A DNA stretch of 64,000 nt from Erythrobacter sp. Alg231-14 (GTDB lineage Bacteria; Pseudomonadota; Alphaproteobacteria; Sphingomonadales; Sphingomonadaceae), in the NCBI RefSeq assembly GCF_900149685.1, contig NZ_LT702999.1, positions 682,001-746,000 on the forward strand, read 5' to 3'. The notes beneath the pieces are model-generated. The model ran no database searches. It saw nothing but the letters and a program-made list of their open reading frames with translations, and was not told the DNA's origin. A program made the translations under genes and the position numbers. Shown one piece after another: positions 1-8,694 of the stretch. Positions within the stretch are counted from its first letter, which is position 1; each line of letters begins with the position of its first letter.

Positions 1-43
1 CGGACAACACCAAAAGAGCCGAAGCCAAAAGCACAGCGCGCAT
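1..43 (-). CDS. 5' end of a gene for a secreted or lipid-anchored protein (partial)
   Basis: An ATG at 41-43 on the minus strand lies three bases after the asd stop codon, and the 14 codons before the window ends read MRAVLLASALLVLS, a basic residue followed by a hydrophobic run typical of a signal peptide. A GAAGGGG stretch inside the last asd codons could act as ribosome binding site. The close spacing suggests co-transcription with asd. The product cannot be named because the rest lies outside the window. Confidence 0.55.
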   Translation of the reverse strand, partial: MRAVLLASALLVLS

Positions 44-46
44 AAA

Positions 47-1072
47 TTACCCCTTCTTCAAATGACGGCGGCCCAACAATTCGGCGATTTGCACCGCGTT
101 CAACGCCGCGCCTTTGCGCAGATTGTCGGATACACACCACAAGGTTAGGCCGTTGTCGACCGTTGGATCTTCGCGAACGCGGCTAATATAGGTTGCGCCA
201 TCGCCGGCGCATTCCACCGGTGTGACATAACCTTCGTCTTCACGCTTATCGATCAGCATGATGCCCGGCGCTTCGCGCAGAATTTCCTGAGCCTGTTCGG
301 CGGACAGTTCTTTTTCAAATTCGATGTTCACCGCTTCGGCATGGCCGACAAAAACCGGCACCCGCACGCATGTCGCGTTGAGCTTCACTTTAGGGTCGAG
401 GATCTTCTTGGTTTCGACCACCATCTTCCATTCCTCTTTGGTCGAACCATCGTCGAGGAAGACATCGATATGCGGGATCACGTTAAAGGCGATTTGTTTG
501 GTGAATGTGGTCGGTTCAACCGGGTCGCCAACAAAGATAGCGCGGCTTTGTTCGAACAATTCGTCCATGCCCGCTTTGCCTGCGCCCGATACCGATTGAT
601 AGGTGGACACAACCACGCGTTTGATTGTCGCGGCGTCGTGCAATGGCTTTAGCGCCACGACCAATTGCGCGGTCGAGCAATTGGGGTTCGCGATGATGTT
701 CCTCTGTTTATAGCCGTCAATCGCGTCCGGGTTCACTTCCGGCACGATCAAAGGCACATCCGGTTCCATCCGGTAGAGCGATGAATTGTCGATCACAACG
801 CAACCGGCCGCTGCCGCTTTGGGTGCGTATTCTTTGGCTGGGCCGCTGCCCGCCGCGAACAAGGCGATATCCCACCCTGCCCAATCGAAATGTTCGATAT
901 TGCGGCATTTGAGCATTTTGCCCGTGTCGCCAAATTCCACTTCGGTTCCGTGCGAACGCGACGAAGCAACCGCAGCAACCTCATCACAAGGAAACTCGCG
1001 CTCCGCCAAGATTTGCATCACTTCGCGTCCGACATTGCCCGTCGCACCGACGACTGCCACCCGGTAACCCAA
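47..1072 (-). CDS. asd: Aspartate-semialdehyde dehydrogenase
   Basis: This enzyme makes aspartate semialdehyde from aspartyl phosphate with NADPH, the branch point to lysine/diaminopimelate, threonine and methionine. The N terminus GYRVAVVGATGNVG is the NADP-binding Rossmann motif, and NPNCSTAQL carries the catalytic cysteine (about residue 132). An in-frame ATG exists at 1129, but I prefer the TTG at 1070-1072: it gives 341 residues, the usual family length, begins right at the Rossmann strand, and has a GTGGAG ribosome-binding-like sequence about eight bases upstream. The gene is divergent from the hydrolase at 1162. The family is certain; the start is inferred. Confidence 0.95.
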   Translation of the reverse strand: MGYRVAVVGATGNVGREVMQILAEREFPCDEVAAVASSRSHGTEVEFGDTGKMLKCRNIEHFDWAGWDIALFAAGSGPAKEYAPKAAAAGCVVIDNSSLYRMEPDVPLIVPEVNPDAIDGYKQRNIIANPNCSTAQLVVALKPLHDAATIKRVVVSTYQSVSGAGKAGMDELFEQSRAIFVGDPVEPTTFTKQIAFNVIPHIDVFLDDGSTKEEWKMVVETKKILDPKVKLNATCVRVPVFVGHAEAVNIEFEKELSAEQAQEILREAPGIMLIDKREDEGYVTPVECAGDGATYISRVREDPTVDNGLTLWCVSDNLRKGAALNAVQIAELLGRRHLKKG

Positions 1073-1161
1073 TTTGCGTACTCCACTTCGTATTGTGCCG
1101 AATATCTTTGCCTGCCTCGCTGACGCCACTAGCGTGTCTTGGCAAGCGATAAGGTGAGATT

Positions 1162-2022
1162 ATGGATACGCACAGCTGGACCGCGAAGGCCAAGCATTTT
1201 GACTATCAAGGGCATCAGATTGCCTATTGGACGGGCGGTGACGATACTGCGCCTCCGCTATTGCTTGTTCATGGCTTTCCCACATGCGCGTGGGATTGGA
1301 CACCGTCTTGGGACGATTTGGCCGCAAAGCATCGGTTGATTGCGTGTGACATGCTTGGTTTTGGGCTCTCGGATAAGCCTAACAATGGATATTCCATTCA
1401 TCTGCAAACCGACATTCACGAAGCCTTGCTGGCCCTTCTGGACGTCGATCATTTTGACGCTCTCGTGCATGATTATGGCGTGTCGGTCGGTCAGGAATTG
1501 CTGGCCCGGCAACACGATGGCTCTGGTGCATCTGGGCTGGGCAATGTGGTGTTCCTCAATGGCGGGATTTTCCCGGATCAGCACCGCCCTCGCCCTATGC
1601 AGAAGCTCGGCGTGTCACCCTTTGGCTTTCTGCTCGGTTGGCTGTTCAGCCGTAAGGGGTTCGGGACGAGTTTTTCCGAAGTGTTCGGCCCCAACACGCA
1701 ACCCACCGAACAGGAATTGGACAATTTCTGGACCTTTATTTCTCACAATTCGGGCCACCGCATAACGCACAAATTGCTGCATTATATCGCGGATCGCATC
1801 ACGCATAAGGATAGGTGGGAAGCGGCATTGATCGCTGCGCAGGACAAAATCGGCCTGATTAACGGCGCGCTCGACCCGGTTTCAGGACAGCACGCCTACG
1901 AAAGGTGGCGCAGCACCCTTCCGAATGCGCGCCACCATCTTATTCCCACCGTAGGCCATTACCCTCAAGTTGAGGCCCCGGACGAAGTTGCAGCCAAAGC
2001 GTTGGAGTGGCTGTCTGAGTAG
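1162..2022 (+). CDS. Alpha/beta hydrolase, MEST / haloalkane-dehalogenase-like
   Basis: A 286-residue alpha/beta-fold hydrolase of unknown substrate. HGFP (37-40) is the oxyanion turn, and LVHDYG places the nucleophile-elbow aspartate at D104, as in haloalkane dehalogenases and epoxide hydrolases. Asp238 in GALDPVSG and His266 in VGHYPQVE complete a plausible triad. The segment after the elbow (HDYGVSVGQELL, then FLNGGIFPDQHRP) closely recalls the animal MEST/PEG1 protein, which has HDYGD..AQELL and a NGGIFPETHRP stretch. The same elbow also reads GVSVG, a GxSxG serine pattern, so the nucleophile is not settled by sequence alone. It is probably monocistronic; the DPP-IV gene ends convergently one base later. 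Confidence 0.85.
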   Translation: MDTHSWTAKAKHFDYQGHQIAYWTGGDDTAPPLLLVHGFPTCAWDWTPSWDDLAAKHRLIACDMLGFGLSDKPNNGYSIHLQTDIHEALLALLDVDHFDALVHDYGVSVGQELLARQHDGSGASGLGNVVFLNGGIFPDQHRPRPMQKLGVSPFGFLLGWLFSRKGFGTSFSEVFGPNTQPTEQELDNFWTFISHNSGHRITHKLLHYIADRITHKDRWEAALIAAQDKIGLINGALDPVSGQHAYERWRSTLPNARHHLIPTVGHYPQVEAPDEVAAKALEWLSE

Positions 2023-4272
2023 TTACTCAGGCGGCGTTACCCCATGCGCCTCTAGGAAGCGGAAGATTGAATTCCACATATGCGGGCTGATTTGTTCACC
2101 CGATACGCGGTGCGTGTAGCCGGGATACAGCATCATTTCGAACGGCACGTTGTTTTCCTGCATTACGCTGATGAATTCGGATGAGTTCTCAAACACCACA
2201 TTGTCATCGGCCATGCCGTGGATCAGCAACAGCGGATCGGTGATCTTGGTTGCATCGGGAATGGCGCTGGCGGTTTCATACGCCTCGGGCACTTCGCGTG
2301 GATCGCCCATGAACCGTTCGGTGTAATGGGTGTCATACAATTCCCACCGGGTGACCGGCGCACCGGAAATACCCGCTGCGTAAAGGCCGGGATCGGCTTC
2401 CAGCTGTTTCAACGTCATGTAACCGCCGTAAGACCAACCATAGATCGCGATTTTTTCCGCATTGACGAAATCCAGTGTTTGCAGAAATTCTGCACCCTTG
2501 CGTTGATCGTCGACCTCTACGCCGCCCATGGCGCGATAGATCGGTTGTTCAAAATCAACGCCACGATTGGCGGTGCCGCGATTGTCCAGCGCAAACCAGA
2601 TATAACCGCGATCGACGACAGCCTGAGCCAACGCGCCGTCCCAGCCGCGATCCACAACCTGCGGGCCCGGTCCAGAATAATGATAATAGAACACCGGATA
2701 TTCCTTGCCCGGCTCCATATCCGGTTTCAGCATCATGTAATGCAGCGGCGTGCCATCCTCTGCCTCTATCGTGCCGTATTCGGGCATCGCATGGCTCAAC
2801 AGATACGGCGTATAGGGATGCTCTTCGGAAAGGGCGTTTTCTTCCACCCAAGTGATCCGTGTCCCTGCGCGTGTTGCAAGATAGCTTTGCGTCGGTTGAT
2901 CGGATGCGGATCGGCTGATCAGCAGCATTTTGCCGGTCGGGTCCATGCTGGCCGAATTGGTGTAGTCGGAATCGGTGATTTGCTCCGATCCGGCATTTCC
3001 AGACAGGCTCGCGCCAAAGATTTGTTGTGTGAGAACGCCGTTCACCCCGCGATAGAAGAACTGATTGTCCCCCTCATTCACTCCAACGAGCTGTGTGGCC
3101 GGCTCGGTTAGGCTGGTCAGCTGCGTCCACTCATCTCCGCTCAAACGGTAGAAGTTGCCGTATCCATCGCGCTCTGACCACCAGAGCAGCGATCCGTCGG
3201 TTAGGAAACGGTAATTGTCAGACAGGTTGATCCAATAATCGTCGCGCGCGGCAGTTTCCGTGAACCACACTTCGCTCTCGCCAGTGCTCGGATCGACCTT
3301 GAGCATGTCGAGCACAGTCTGTTCCCGGTTCTGACGTTGAACATACAGATAATCGTCCGGTCCCCAATCGACGCGGGCAATGTAGATGTCGGTTTCTTCG
3401 CCCAGATCTACCTTCACCTGGTTCCCGCCTTCGGGGTCCATGATGAACAGCTCGACAATCGCATTATCGCTTCCCGACACAGGATAGCGCTGGTCAAACA
3501 CTTGTGTGCCGGTGGCGCCGATGGCGGCGCGCGTGACGATGCCTACGGGCGATTCATCGGTCCGTTGAACGGCGATGCGTTGATCATTCGGTCCCCACCA
3601 ATATCCGGTTAGGCGGCCCATTTCTTCCTGAGCGACAAATTCTGCCTCGCCCCAACGGATCGTGTCATCTTCTTTCGGAGTGATCGGCGCGGCTTCTTCT
3701 CCCACGGCACCGACCCACAATTGGCGATCACGCACGAACGACACATAGGTCGATTGGCTCGACAAGGATGGGTTTAGCTCGCTCTCTTCTGTGTCTGTTA
3801 AACGGGTGACGGTCCCGTCCAAATCACCGCCGATTTGGGCAAAATAAAGGTCGCCGTCGATCGGAACCAACACGCCTGAGGCGTCGCTGGCCCATTGGTA
3901 GGAGATTATACCGGACAGCCCGCCCACACGTGCACGCTCACGCTGCATCTTTTCATCTTCGGACAATTCGCGGCCCGAACCGATGGCTTCGCTGTCGACG
4001 AGCATGCGCCATTCGCTGGTGGTGAGATCAAAACCCCACAGGTCATAGCGGGAGGCATCATCCTCGCGGTTGCGCAACAAGGTGAGATAGCGGCCATCGG
4101 GGGAGAATTTTGCCTGACGCGGAGCCGGACCGTTCAAGGATGGGGAGGCAAAAACGCGCTCAAAAGTGAGTTCTGGAGTGGCTTCGGTCATATGAGCATC
4201 CGCTAAGGCAGGACTGGATGAAAGGACGGCAGCAGCGCCCAAAACGGTGGCGGCGATTATCGGTATGCGCAT
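2023..4272 (-). CDS. Secreted S9 family prolyl oligopeptidase, DPP-IV type
   Basis: A 749-residue exported serine peptidase. The first about 24 residues form a signal peptide ending ALADA. The middle is the DPP-IV N-terminal beta-propeller region, and the C-terminal third is the peptidase domain, with Ser614 in GWSYGG, Asp689 in HGMADDNV and His721 in PGYTHRVSG. The spacing of these three residues matches human DPP-IV closely. Such enzymes remove X-Pro or X-Ala dipeptides from peptide N termini in the periplasm, supporting peptide use. The length is normal for the family. Nothing nearby points to a specific substrate. Confidence 0.93.
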   Translation of the reverse strand: MRIPIIAATVLGAAAVLSSSPALADAHMTEATPELTFERVFASPSLNGPAPRQAKFSPDGRYLTLLRNREDDASRYDLWGFDLTTSEWRMLVDSEAIGSGRELSEDEKMQRERARVGGLSGIISYQWASDASGVLVPIDGDLYFAQIGGDLDGTVTRLTDTEESELNPSLSSQSTYVSFVRDRQLWVGAVGEEAAPITPKEDDTIRWGEAEFVAQEEMGRLTGYWWGPNDQRIAVQRTDESPVGIVTRAAIGATGTQVFDQRYPVSGSDNAIVELFIMDPEGGNQVKVDLGEETDIYIARVDWGPDDYLYVQRQNREQTVLDMLKVDPSTGESEVWFTETAARDDYWINLSDNYRFLTDGSLLWWSERDGYGNFYRLSGDEWTQLTSLTEPATQLVGVNEGDNQFFYRGVNGVLTQQIFGASLSGNAGSEQITDSDYTNSASMDPTGKMLLISRSASDQPTQSYLATRAGTRITWVEENALSEEHPYTPYLLSHAMPEYGTIEAEDGTPLHYMMLKPDMEPGKEYPVFYYHYSGPGPQVVDRGWDGALAQAVVDRGYIWFALDNRGTANRGVDFEQPIYRAMGGVEVDDQRKGAEFLQTLDFVNAEKIAIYGWSYGGYMTLKQLEADPGLYAAGISGAPVTRWELYDTHYTERFMGDPREVPEAYETASAIPDATKITDPLLLIHGMADDNVVFENSSEFISVMQENNVPFEMMLYPGYTHRVSGEQISPHMWNSIFRFLEAHGVTPPE

Positions 4273-4348
4273 GGAATGGCAGGCCCCTTAAAATATTGGT
4301 TGCCGTGTACCTCGCAATGCGCCGCGCGATTGGCAAGAGGCGCATACG

Positions 4349-4378
4349 AAAAAGGGCGACCCCAACGGAGCCGCCCTT
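4349..4378 (-). terminator. Rho-independent terminator after rplS
   Basis: Read on the minus strand, AAGGGCGGCTCC, a short GTT loop, then GGGGTCGCCC form a ten-pair stem with two G-U pairs, followed by TTTTT. It lies just after the rplS stop codon and should end the trmD-rplS transcript. Confidence 0.8.
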
Positions 4379-4400
4379 CAAATTCGCTGTTGCGAGAGAC

Positions 4401-4769
4401 TTACGCCTTTGGCGCGTTCTCACGACGTTCGGCGATACGCGCACGCTTACCGGTGCGGCCACGCAGATAGTAAAGCTTCGCACGACGCACGACACCACGG
4501 CGAACCACGGTGATGCTGTCTACGATCGGTGCGTAGAGTGGGAACACACGCTCCACGCCTTCGCCAAAGCTCATTTTGCGAACGGTGAAGTTGCTGTTGA
4601 TGCTGCGGTTAGAGCGCGCAATCACAACGCCTTCAAAGTTCTGAACACGCTCGCGTGAGCCTTCAATAACTTTCACGCCGACGCGCACTGTGTCGCCCGC
4701 TTGAAAGTCAGGAATATCTTTTGCCGCCTTGGCAATTTCTTCGGCTTCGATTTGCTGGATCAGATTCAC
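4401..4769 (-). CDS. rplS: 50S ribosomal protein L19
   Basis: L19 is a large-subunit protein at the 30S-50S interface. The 122-residue product has the family hallmarks: [38 protein letters not shown] and a C-terminal [15 protein letters not shown]. The start codon is GTG (4767-4769) and overlaps the trmD stop (4766-4768), so the two are translationally coupled. The canonical gene order rpsP-rimM-trmD-rplS is kept at this end of the operon. A terminator follows directly. Confidence 0.97.
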   Translation of the reverse strand: MNLIQQIEAEEIAKAAKDIPDFQAGDTVRVGVKVIEGSRERVQNFEGVVIARSNRSINSNFTVRKMSFGEGVERVFPLYAPIVDSITVVRRGVVRRAKLYYLRGRTGKRARIAERRENAPKA

Positions 4770-5515
4770 TGGTCCGGTTCCTTATTTTTTCGCCGCGCGC
4801 CAGAGGCAGACTGGACCCGAGCACCATCGTAGCGCTCCCATAAGTCCGGCCTGCGTAACCGTGTGTGATCCTCTGCCATGGCTTTACGCCATGCAGCGAT
4901 CTTCGCATGATCCCCCGATCGCAGCACTTGCGGGATCGTGCGCCCTTCCCATTCTTGAGGTCGGGTGTATTGCGGATACTCAAGCAGACCGTCCTCAAAC
5001 GACTCTTCAGTCCCACTAGAAGCCGCGCCCATTACGCCGGGAAGCAGCCGAATGCAAGCGTCGAGTATGGCAATCGCTGCCACTTCTCCGCCCGATAGAA
5101 CGATATCAGCAAGGCTGATCTGCTCAATTTGCGGCCGCGCTTCGAAAATGCGCTCATCATATCCCTCAAACCGGCCGCACAGCAGGGTTACGCCGGGACC
5201 GCTTGCGATCTGCCTAATCCTTTCCTGAGTGATCGGTTTTCCGCGCGGCGTCATGGCAAGGATTGGCGCGTCAGGCTGCGCGGCAATCGCATGATCGACC
5301 GCTTGGCCAAGGATATCCGCCTTAAGCACCATGCCCGCCCCGCCGCCCGCCGGCGTGTCATCAACGCTGCGGTGCCGGTCGGTGGCAAAATCGCGCATTT
5401 GCACGGTGTCACACGTCCAATCCCCGCGCTCGAGCGCCTTACCCGCTAGGGATTGGCCGAGAGAACCGGGGAACATCTCTGGGTAGAGGGTTAGGATTTG
5501 GGCAGCGAAGGTCAT
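4766..5515 (-). CDS. trmD: tRNA (guanine-37-N1)-methyltransferase
   Basis: TrmD places m1G at position 37 of tRNAs with a G36G37 sequence, using S-adenosylmethionine, and prevents +1 frameshifting. The 249-residue protein has the knotted SPOUT core: [18 protein letters not shown] followed by [14 protein letters not shown], with LEYPQYTRP further on. I chose the ATG at 5515 because it forms an ATGA overlap with the stop of the upstream gene and starts at [17 protein letters not shown], the usual N terminus. An ATG four codons upstream (5527) is possible. It is coupled to rplS downstream. Confidence 0.96.
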   Translation of the reverse strand: MTFAAQILTLYPEMFPGSLGQSLAGKALERGDWTCDTVQMRDFATDRHRSVDDTPAGGGAGMVLKADILGQAVDHAIAAQPDAPILAMTPRGKPITQERIRQIASGPGVTLLCGRFEGYDERIFEARPQIEQISLADIVLSGGEVAAIAILDACIRLLPGVMGAASSGTEESFEDGLLEYPQYTRPQEWEGRTIPQVLRSGDHAKIAAWRKAMAEDHTRLRRPDLWERYDGARVQSASGARRKNKEPDQ

Positions 5516-5901
5516 GGATCGCTCCATTCGCCTGCTTCCAGAACTTTGGCAATATGCGCCAGTGTCAGCCTCTCAAGGTGAGGCTTTCTAGGAAAAGCCG
5601 TTTCGCGCCATGGAAGACGCAGAAAATCCCAGATGAGAGCAAACGGGGCCAAGATCGGAACGCCTTCGTCTAGGCAAACAAACTCCTCCCACGGCCAATC
5701 AAACACCCACTCGCCGTATCGGCTAGCCAGCGCTTCCGCAAAATCATCAACGTCATCGCCAATGATCTTCAAGTCCTGATCAAGCGCGCTGTCCAGCGTG
5801 GTTTCGCGAATGCCAAAGTCCTCTCCCGCCACCCAAAGAACAAAGTCTTTTGCAGATACGATGTCAGACGGTGGCTCACTACGAGCTGAAAACAACCCCA
5901 T
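5512..5901 (-). CDS. DUF1493-like acyl-carrier-protein-fold protein
   Basis: A 129-residue soluble protein of unknown role. The central stretch, a [21 protein letters not shown] segment followed by an F(D)WPWEEF segment, resembles DUF1493, a small family with an acyl-carrier-like helical core in which a GDD motif sits where carriers have DSL. No serine for phosphopantetheine attachment is visible there, so carrier activity is unlikely. It overlaps the nitrilase gene upstream by 23 bases and trmD downstream by an ATGA. Strong coupling to trmD suggests co-expression, but I infer no functional link. The family assignment is from pattern memory and moderate. Confidence 0.6.
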   Translation of the reverse strand: MGLFSARSEPPSDIVSAKDFVLWVAGEDFGIRETTLDSALDQDLKIIGDDVDDFAEALASRYGEWVFDWPWEEFVCLDEGVPILAPFALIWDFLRLPWRETAFPRKPHLERLTLAHIAKVLEAGEWSDP

Positions 5902-6832
5902 CCTTAGCCCTCACATCCACATTGAGCTCAAACACGTCAGGCCGCGAATAATGCCCGTCAGTGTCTAGGCTCGCCAACCCGCCGCCGATCTCGCTTAAAT
6001 CCAGCTCAGCGTGCAAAATCTCTTCGCCCTCACCCGCCTGCGCCAAAACCCGCGCATCCGGCGCCGCGATTAGAGACATACCGCGATTCAGCGCCTCGCC
6101 CTCAATCGCATTGAACAGCTCGAGCGCCTCAGACGAGCCGCCAACACGCTCCAACCCGTCAAACAAATCATCGCGGTGCTGCACCAAACCCGCCGCCAGC
6201 ACAAAGCAACGTCCCTCCATCGCATAATGCCGGCTCGCAAGCGCATATTCCTCGCGTACGGTCGGCCATGCGGCGACATGCACCGCCTCGCCCAGATTGT
6301 GCATCGCCGCACGGGCAAGCGGCATCCAGTGTTCCCAGCAGATCAGATTGCCCGCCTTGCCCCACTCGGCCTGATGCACGCCCAGCGTCGATCCATCACC
6401 GCGCATCCAGATGAGCCGCTCGCCATGGGTCGGCACCAGCTTGCGGTGGTCCAGCGGAGCCTCACCGGGCCGGAACAGCAATTGGTTGTTGTAAAGGCTC
6501 TGGCGCACTCGCTCATGCGCGCCCAGCGAAATGCACGCGCCGCTTTCATCGCACAGCTCTTGCAATGGCAGAAGCCGCTCATCACCCGGCACAATCGCCT
6601 GATCCAGCATAATTGCGTGCAGAGCCTTGGAACCGGGATGATCCCAAAGCGCCGCGCCGGGCGCTTCGTCCAGCCACAGCGGATAGCCGCCCAAAAACGT
6701 CTCTCCAAATGCTACGAACTGCGCCCCGCCCTCAATCGCCTCGCGCGCAAGCCGGGTGGCTTTTTCAATCCCACCGGCAAAATCGAGCGGGATCGGTGCG
6801 GCCTGACAAATGGCGACGTTCAAAACAGTCAT
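5879..6832 (-). CDS. Nitrilase / carbon-nitrogen hydrolase
   Basis: A 317-residue member of the nitrilase superfamily with the Glu-Lys-Cys triad: E44 in FGETFLGGYP, K131 in DHRKLVPTHGERL and C165 in GNLICWEHWMP. The exact forms of the Lys and Cys motifs are those of true nitrilases (branch 1), which turn nitriles into carboxylic acids and ammonia, rather than amidases. The substrate is unknown. It overlaps the small membrane gene upstream (ATGA at 6829-6832) and the DUF1493-like gene downstream, so all are probably one transcript. It is unusual to find this enzyme between rimM and trmD. Confidence 0.88.
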   Translation of the reverse strand: MTVLNVAICQAAPIPLDFAGGIEKATRLAREAIEGGAQFVAFGETFLGGYPLWLDEAPGAALWDHPGSKALHAIMLDQAIVPGDERLLPLQELCDESGACISLGAHERVRQSLYNNQLLFRPGEAPLDHRKLVPTHGERLIWMRGDGSTLGVHQAEWGKAGNLICWEHWMPLARAAMHNLGEAVHVAAWPTVREEYALASRHYAMEGRCFVLAAGLVQHRDDLFDGLERVGGSSEALELFNAIEGEALNRGMSLIAAPDARVLAQAGEGEEILHAELDLSEIGGGLASLDTDGHYSRPDVFELNVDVRAKDGVVFSS

Positions 6833-7167
6833 TTAAAGGGCTCCAAATCGAATTGTGTCATTCGGTCAAGCCGCCGGGTTGCGATGTGCGCAGCGGGCCA
6901 AACTGATGTTGCGCAAATGGCCATGAACAGACCAAGGACGGCAGCGATTTCGGCATCTATATCCGTCGCTCCATCGGTGACAAGGACGATGAACACAGGC
7001 AAGAATAACAGAAAAACTGTGCCGACAATGACGATGGCGATGCGCCTACCTGGGGCCAGGTTTCCCAACAGAAATTTGAGGATCAGTACGAGCCCCAAGG
7101 CGGTCGCCTGCAACACCAAAAACATCGCGCCTAACGCGGCAAAGAATACGAATAACTCTAAGGCCAT
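6829..7167 (-). CDS. Small membrane protein of unknown function
   Basis: A 112-residue protein with about three hydrophobic segments: an N-terminal one, LFVFFAALGAMFLVLQATAL and onward; a second, IAIVIVGTVFLLFLPVFIVL; and a third, IAAVLGLFMAICATSVWPA. I do not recognise the family. It starts 21 bases after the TIGR04222 gene stop and its stop overlaps the nitrilase start by an ATGA, so it belongs to the same transcript. Position suggests it may go with the TIGR04222 pair rather than with the nitrilase, but this is inference. Confidence 0.7.
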   Translation of the reverse strand: MALELFVFFAALGAMFLVLQATALGLVLILKFLLGNLAPGRRIAIVIVGTVFLLFLPVFIVLVTDGATDIDAEIAAVLGLFMAICATSVWPAAHIATRRLDRMTQFDLEPFK

Positions 7168-7188
7168 ACTGGCCCTTAACCGCGCGCT

Positions 7189-8016
7189 CTATCCCCCGCA
7201 ACCGCCGCAGCCACCACCGCAGCCGCCGCCGTCTCCGCCGTCGCCACTATCGCTGCTGTCTCCGCCCCCGCCGCCGTCCGCGCCGCCGCGCAAGGCGTGA
7301 ACCGGCTCCCATGGAGTGCCGACTAAGACTGCCGTTCCAAAAACCGCCACTGCAAAGCCCGCCTCATTACCGGTGGGCGCCGTTCGCATTCGGGCGACCT
7401 TCTCTTCGACGGCGCGGAACGCCTCATTCCCAGCCATTGTGCGCGGGTTGAACCGAGCAAAACGAATGATCGCGAAAAACGCCGTCACGGCCAAAAGCAT
7501 GATCAAAAAGCCCGTCGGCTCGCCTAGTGCTTCGCCAGCTTGTTGGCGGTACAAACCGATCAGGAACAACGCCGCGTAAGGCAGCACGGACAGTGCCCGC
7601 AATTTCAACCGTTCCGATTGATCCAGCAACAGGCCCCGCGCAATGAGATCACTTTCGACCCGGCTCGCATAGGGATTCAATTTCGATTGAATATGGCCGA
7701 GTTTTAGAGAACCGATCTCGCGCAGGACGGCTTGCTCTGCTTCGCTGCCCTCCTGTTCAGTTTTGGCCACCCGCAATCGGTTGTTGGATTCTTGGCTCAA
7801 CGCCCCTTGTGCAAATAGGTCGGTCACAAGTGCGATTGAAAAGCGGCCCTTGCCACCGGTTAAAACGGCAACCTCGTCTCTCTCTGCGACGCGGCCATAT
7901 CGCCCTTTATCCCGCAAATTCGCCGGTATCCAAATGCCTAAGAAAACACAGGTGACCAACATAACCGCGTAGAAGGCTAGAAAATCACTGCCGGTGTAGG
8001 ATGCAAAAAGGTCCAT
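7189..8016 (-). CDS. TIGR04222-type membrane protein with Gly/Cys-rich tail
   Basis: A 275-residue membrane protein with an N-terminal hydrophobic segment (about 10-32), a soluble stretch and two further hydrophobic segments around 143-190, then another near 218-235. The C terminus turns into a low-complexity Gly/Asp/Ser run and ends GGGCGGGCGGCGG with Cys266, Cys270 and Cys273. This layout matches TIGR04222, a family known for a conserved N-terminal part and a Gly- and Cys-rich end of unknown purpose. The start ATG abuts the stop of the upstream gene with no gap, so the two are coupled. Function unknown. Confidence 0.75.
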   Translation of the reverse strand: MDLFASYTGSDFLAFYAVMLVTCVFLGIWIPANLRDKGRYGRVAERDEVAVLTGGKGRFSIALVTDLFAQGALSQESNNRLRVAKTEQEGSEAEQAVLREIGSLKLGHIQSKLNPYASRVESDLIARGLLLDQSERLKLRALSVLPYAALFLIGLYRQQAGEALGEPTGFLIMLLAVTAFFAIIRFARFNPRTMAGNEAFRAVEEKVARMRTAPTGNEAGFAVAVFGTAVLVGTPWEPVHALRGGADGGGGGDSSDSGDGGDGGGCGGGCGGCGG

Positions 8017-8580
8017 CTAAACAATCACTCCAATTAGCACCGCGATGACTATACCGAGCGCGATCCATCCCGCTGCGCCGATAATGGCGACACGCCGATC
8101 CAGTATCATAACATCCTTGGGATTTACACGAAGCCCCTTTGGATCGACGCCAAAACGCCGGGCCGCATCGGGCCAAATGTCGGGTGGTGGCGATGCATCA
8201 AACGCGGCCTCATAAGCGGCCAGCGTTTCAGCATATTGGTCATAATACCGTGATTTTTCGACCGATCCGCCGGCCGTCGGGCCATGATGCAAATCTGACC
8301 CGAGAATGTTGGGGCAAAATTCCTGCCAATAATCGCGGCTGTAAGTGAGATGCAGGTGCCAGACCTGATCGACCGCATCGGAAGGCGTAACCTCACGCCC
8401 CGCCGTCATCGCAAGATAGCAAAAGCGTTTGTATTCTTCGATGACCAATTCGGCGTGTTCATCGCTCCACCGGTTTTCGCGGGCAAGCCGCGCGGCGAAG
8501 GACAACGATGCGCCTTGTGGCCCAATCTCATATCGGGAGAGACGATCCCAAAGGGCGTTTTGTGGATCGCGACCGGTCAT
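8017..8580 (-). CDS. Glycine-rich-domain-like protein with WHLHL motif and C-terminal anchor
   Basis: A 187-residue protein resembling the GRDP/DUF1399-type family: TPSDAVDQVWHLHLTYSRDYW, a cysteine in EFCPNILG, then LHHGP. His75, His77, Cys89, His98 and His99 are candidate metal ligands (inference). A single hydrophobic segment (about 160-187) ends the chain and probably anchors it, leaving the His-rich domain in the cytoplasm. I use the ATG at 8580; a TTG one codon upstream is possible. It is directly coupled to the TIGR04222 gene, and the two families are often found side by side, so they likely work together. Confidence 0.7.
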   Translation of the reverse strand: MTGRDPQNALWDRLSRYEIGPQGASLSFAARLARENRWSDEHAELVIEEYKRFCYLAMTAGREVTPSDAVDQVWHLHLTYSRDYWQEFCPNILGSDLHHGPTAGGSVEKSRYYDQYAETLAAYEAAFDASPPPDIWPDAARRFGVDPKGLRVNPKDVMILDRRVAIIGAAGWIALGIVIAVLIGVIV

Positions 8581-8694
8581 CAATCAAACACGTTGATCGA
8601 CGGCCCAAGGATGAACACCAATGCTGTTTCGATAGAATCCAAGTTCGCCCCCAATACCGCATCATGCCCCGCGATACCGGGCCATACCATTGCG

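Noticed and set aside
2218..3111. A 297-codon open frame on the plus strand within the DPP-IV-type gene.
   Set aside because: Antisense to the conserved peptidase domain and without any motif.
6176..7300. A 374-codon plus-strand frame over the nitrilase, small membrane and TIGR04222 genes.
   Set aside because: It crosses three well supported minus-strand genes and ends in a Pro/Ser run that is just the reverse of the Gly-rich tail.
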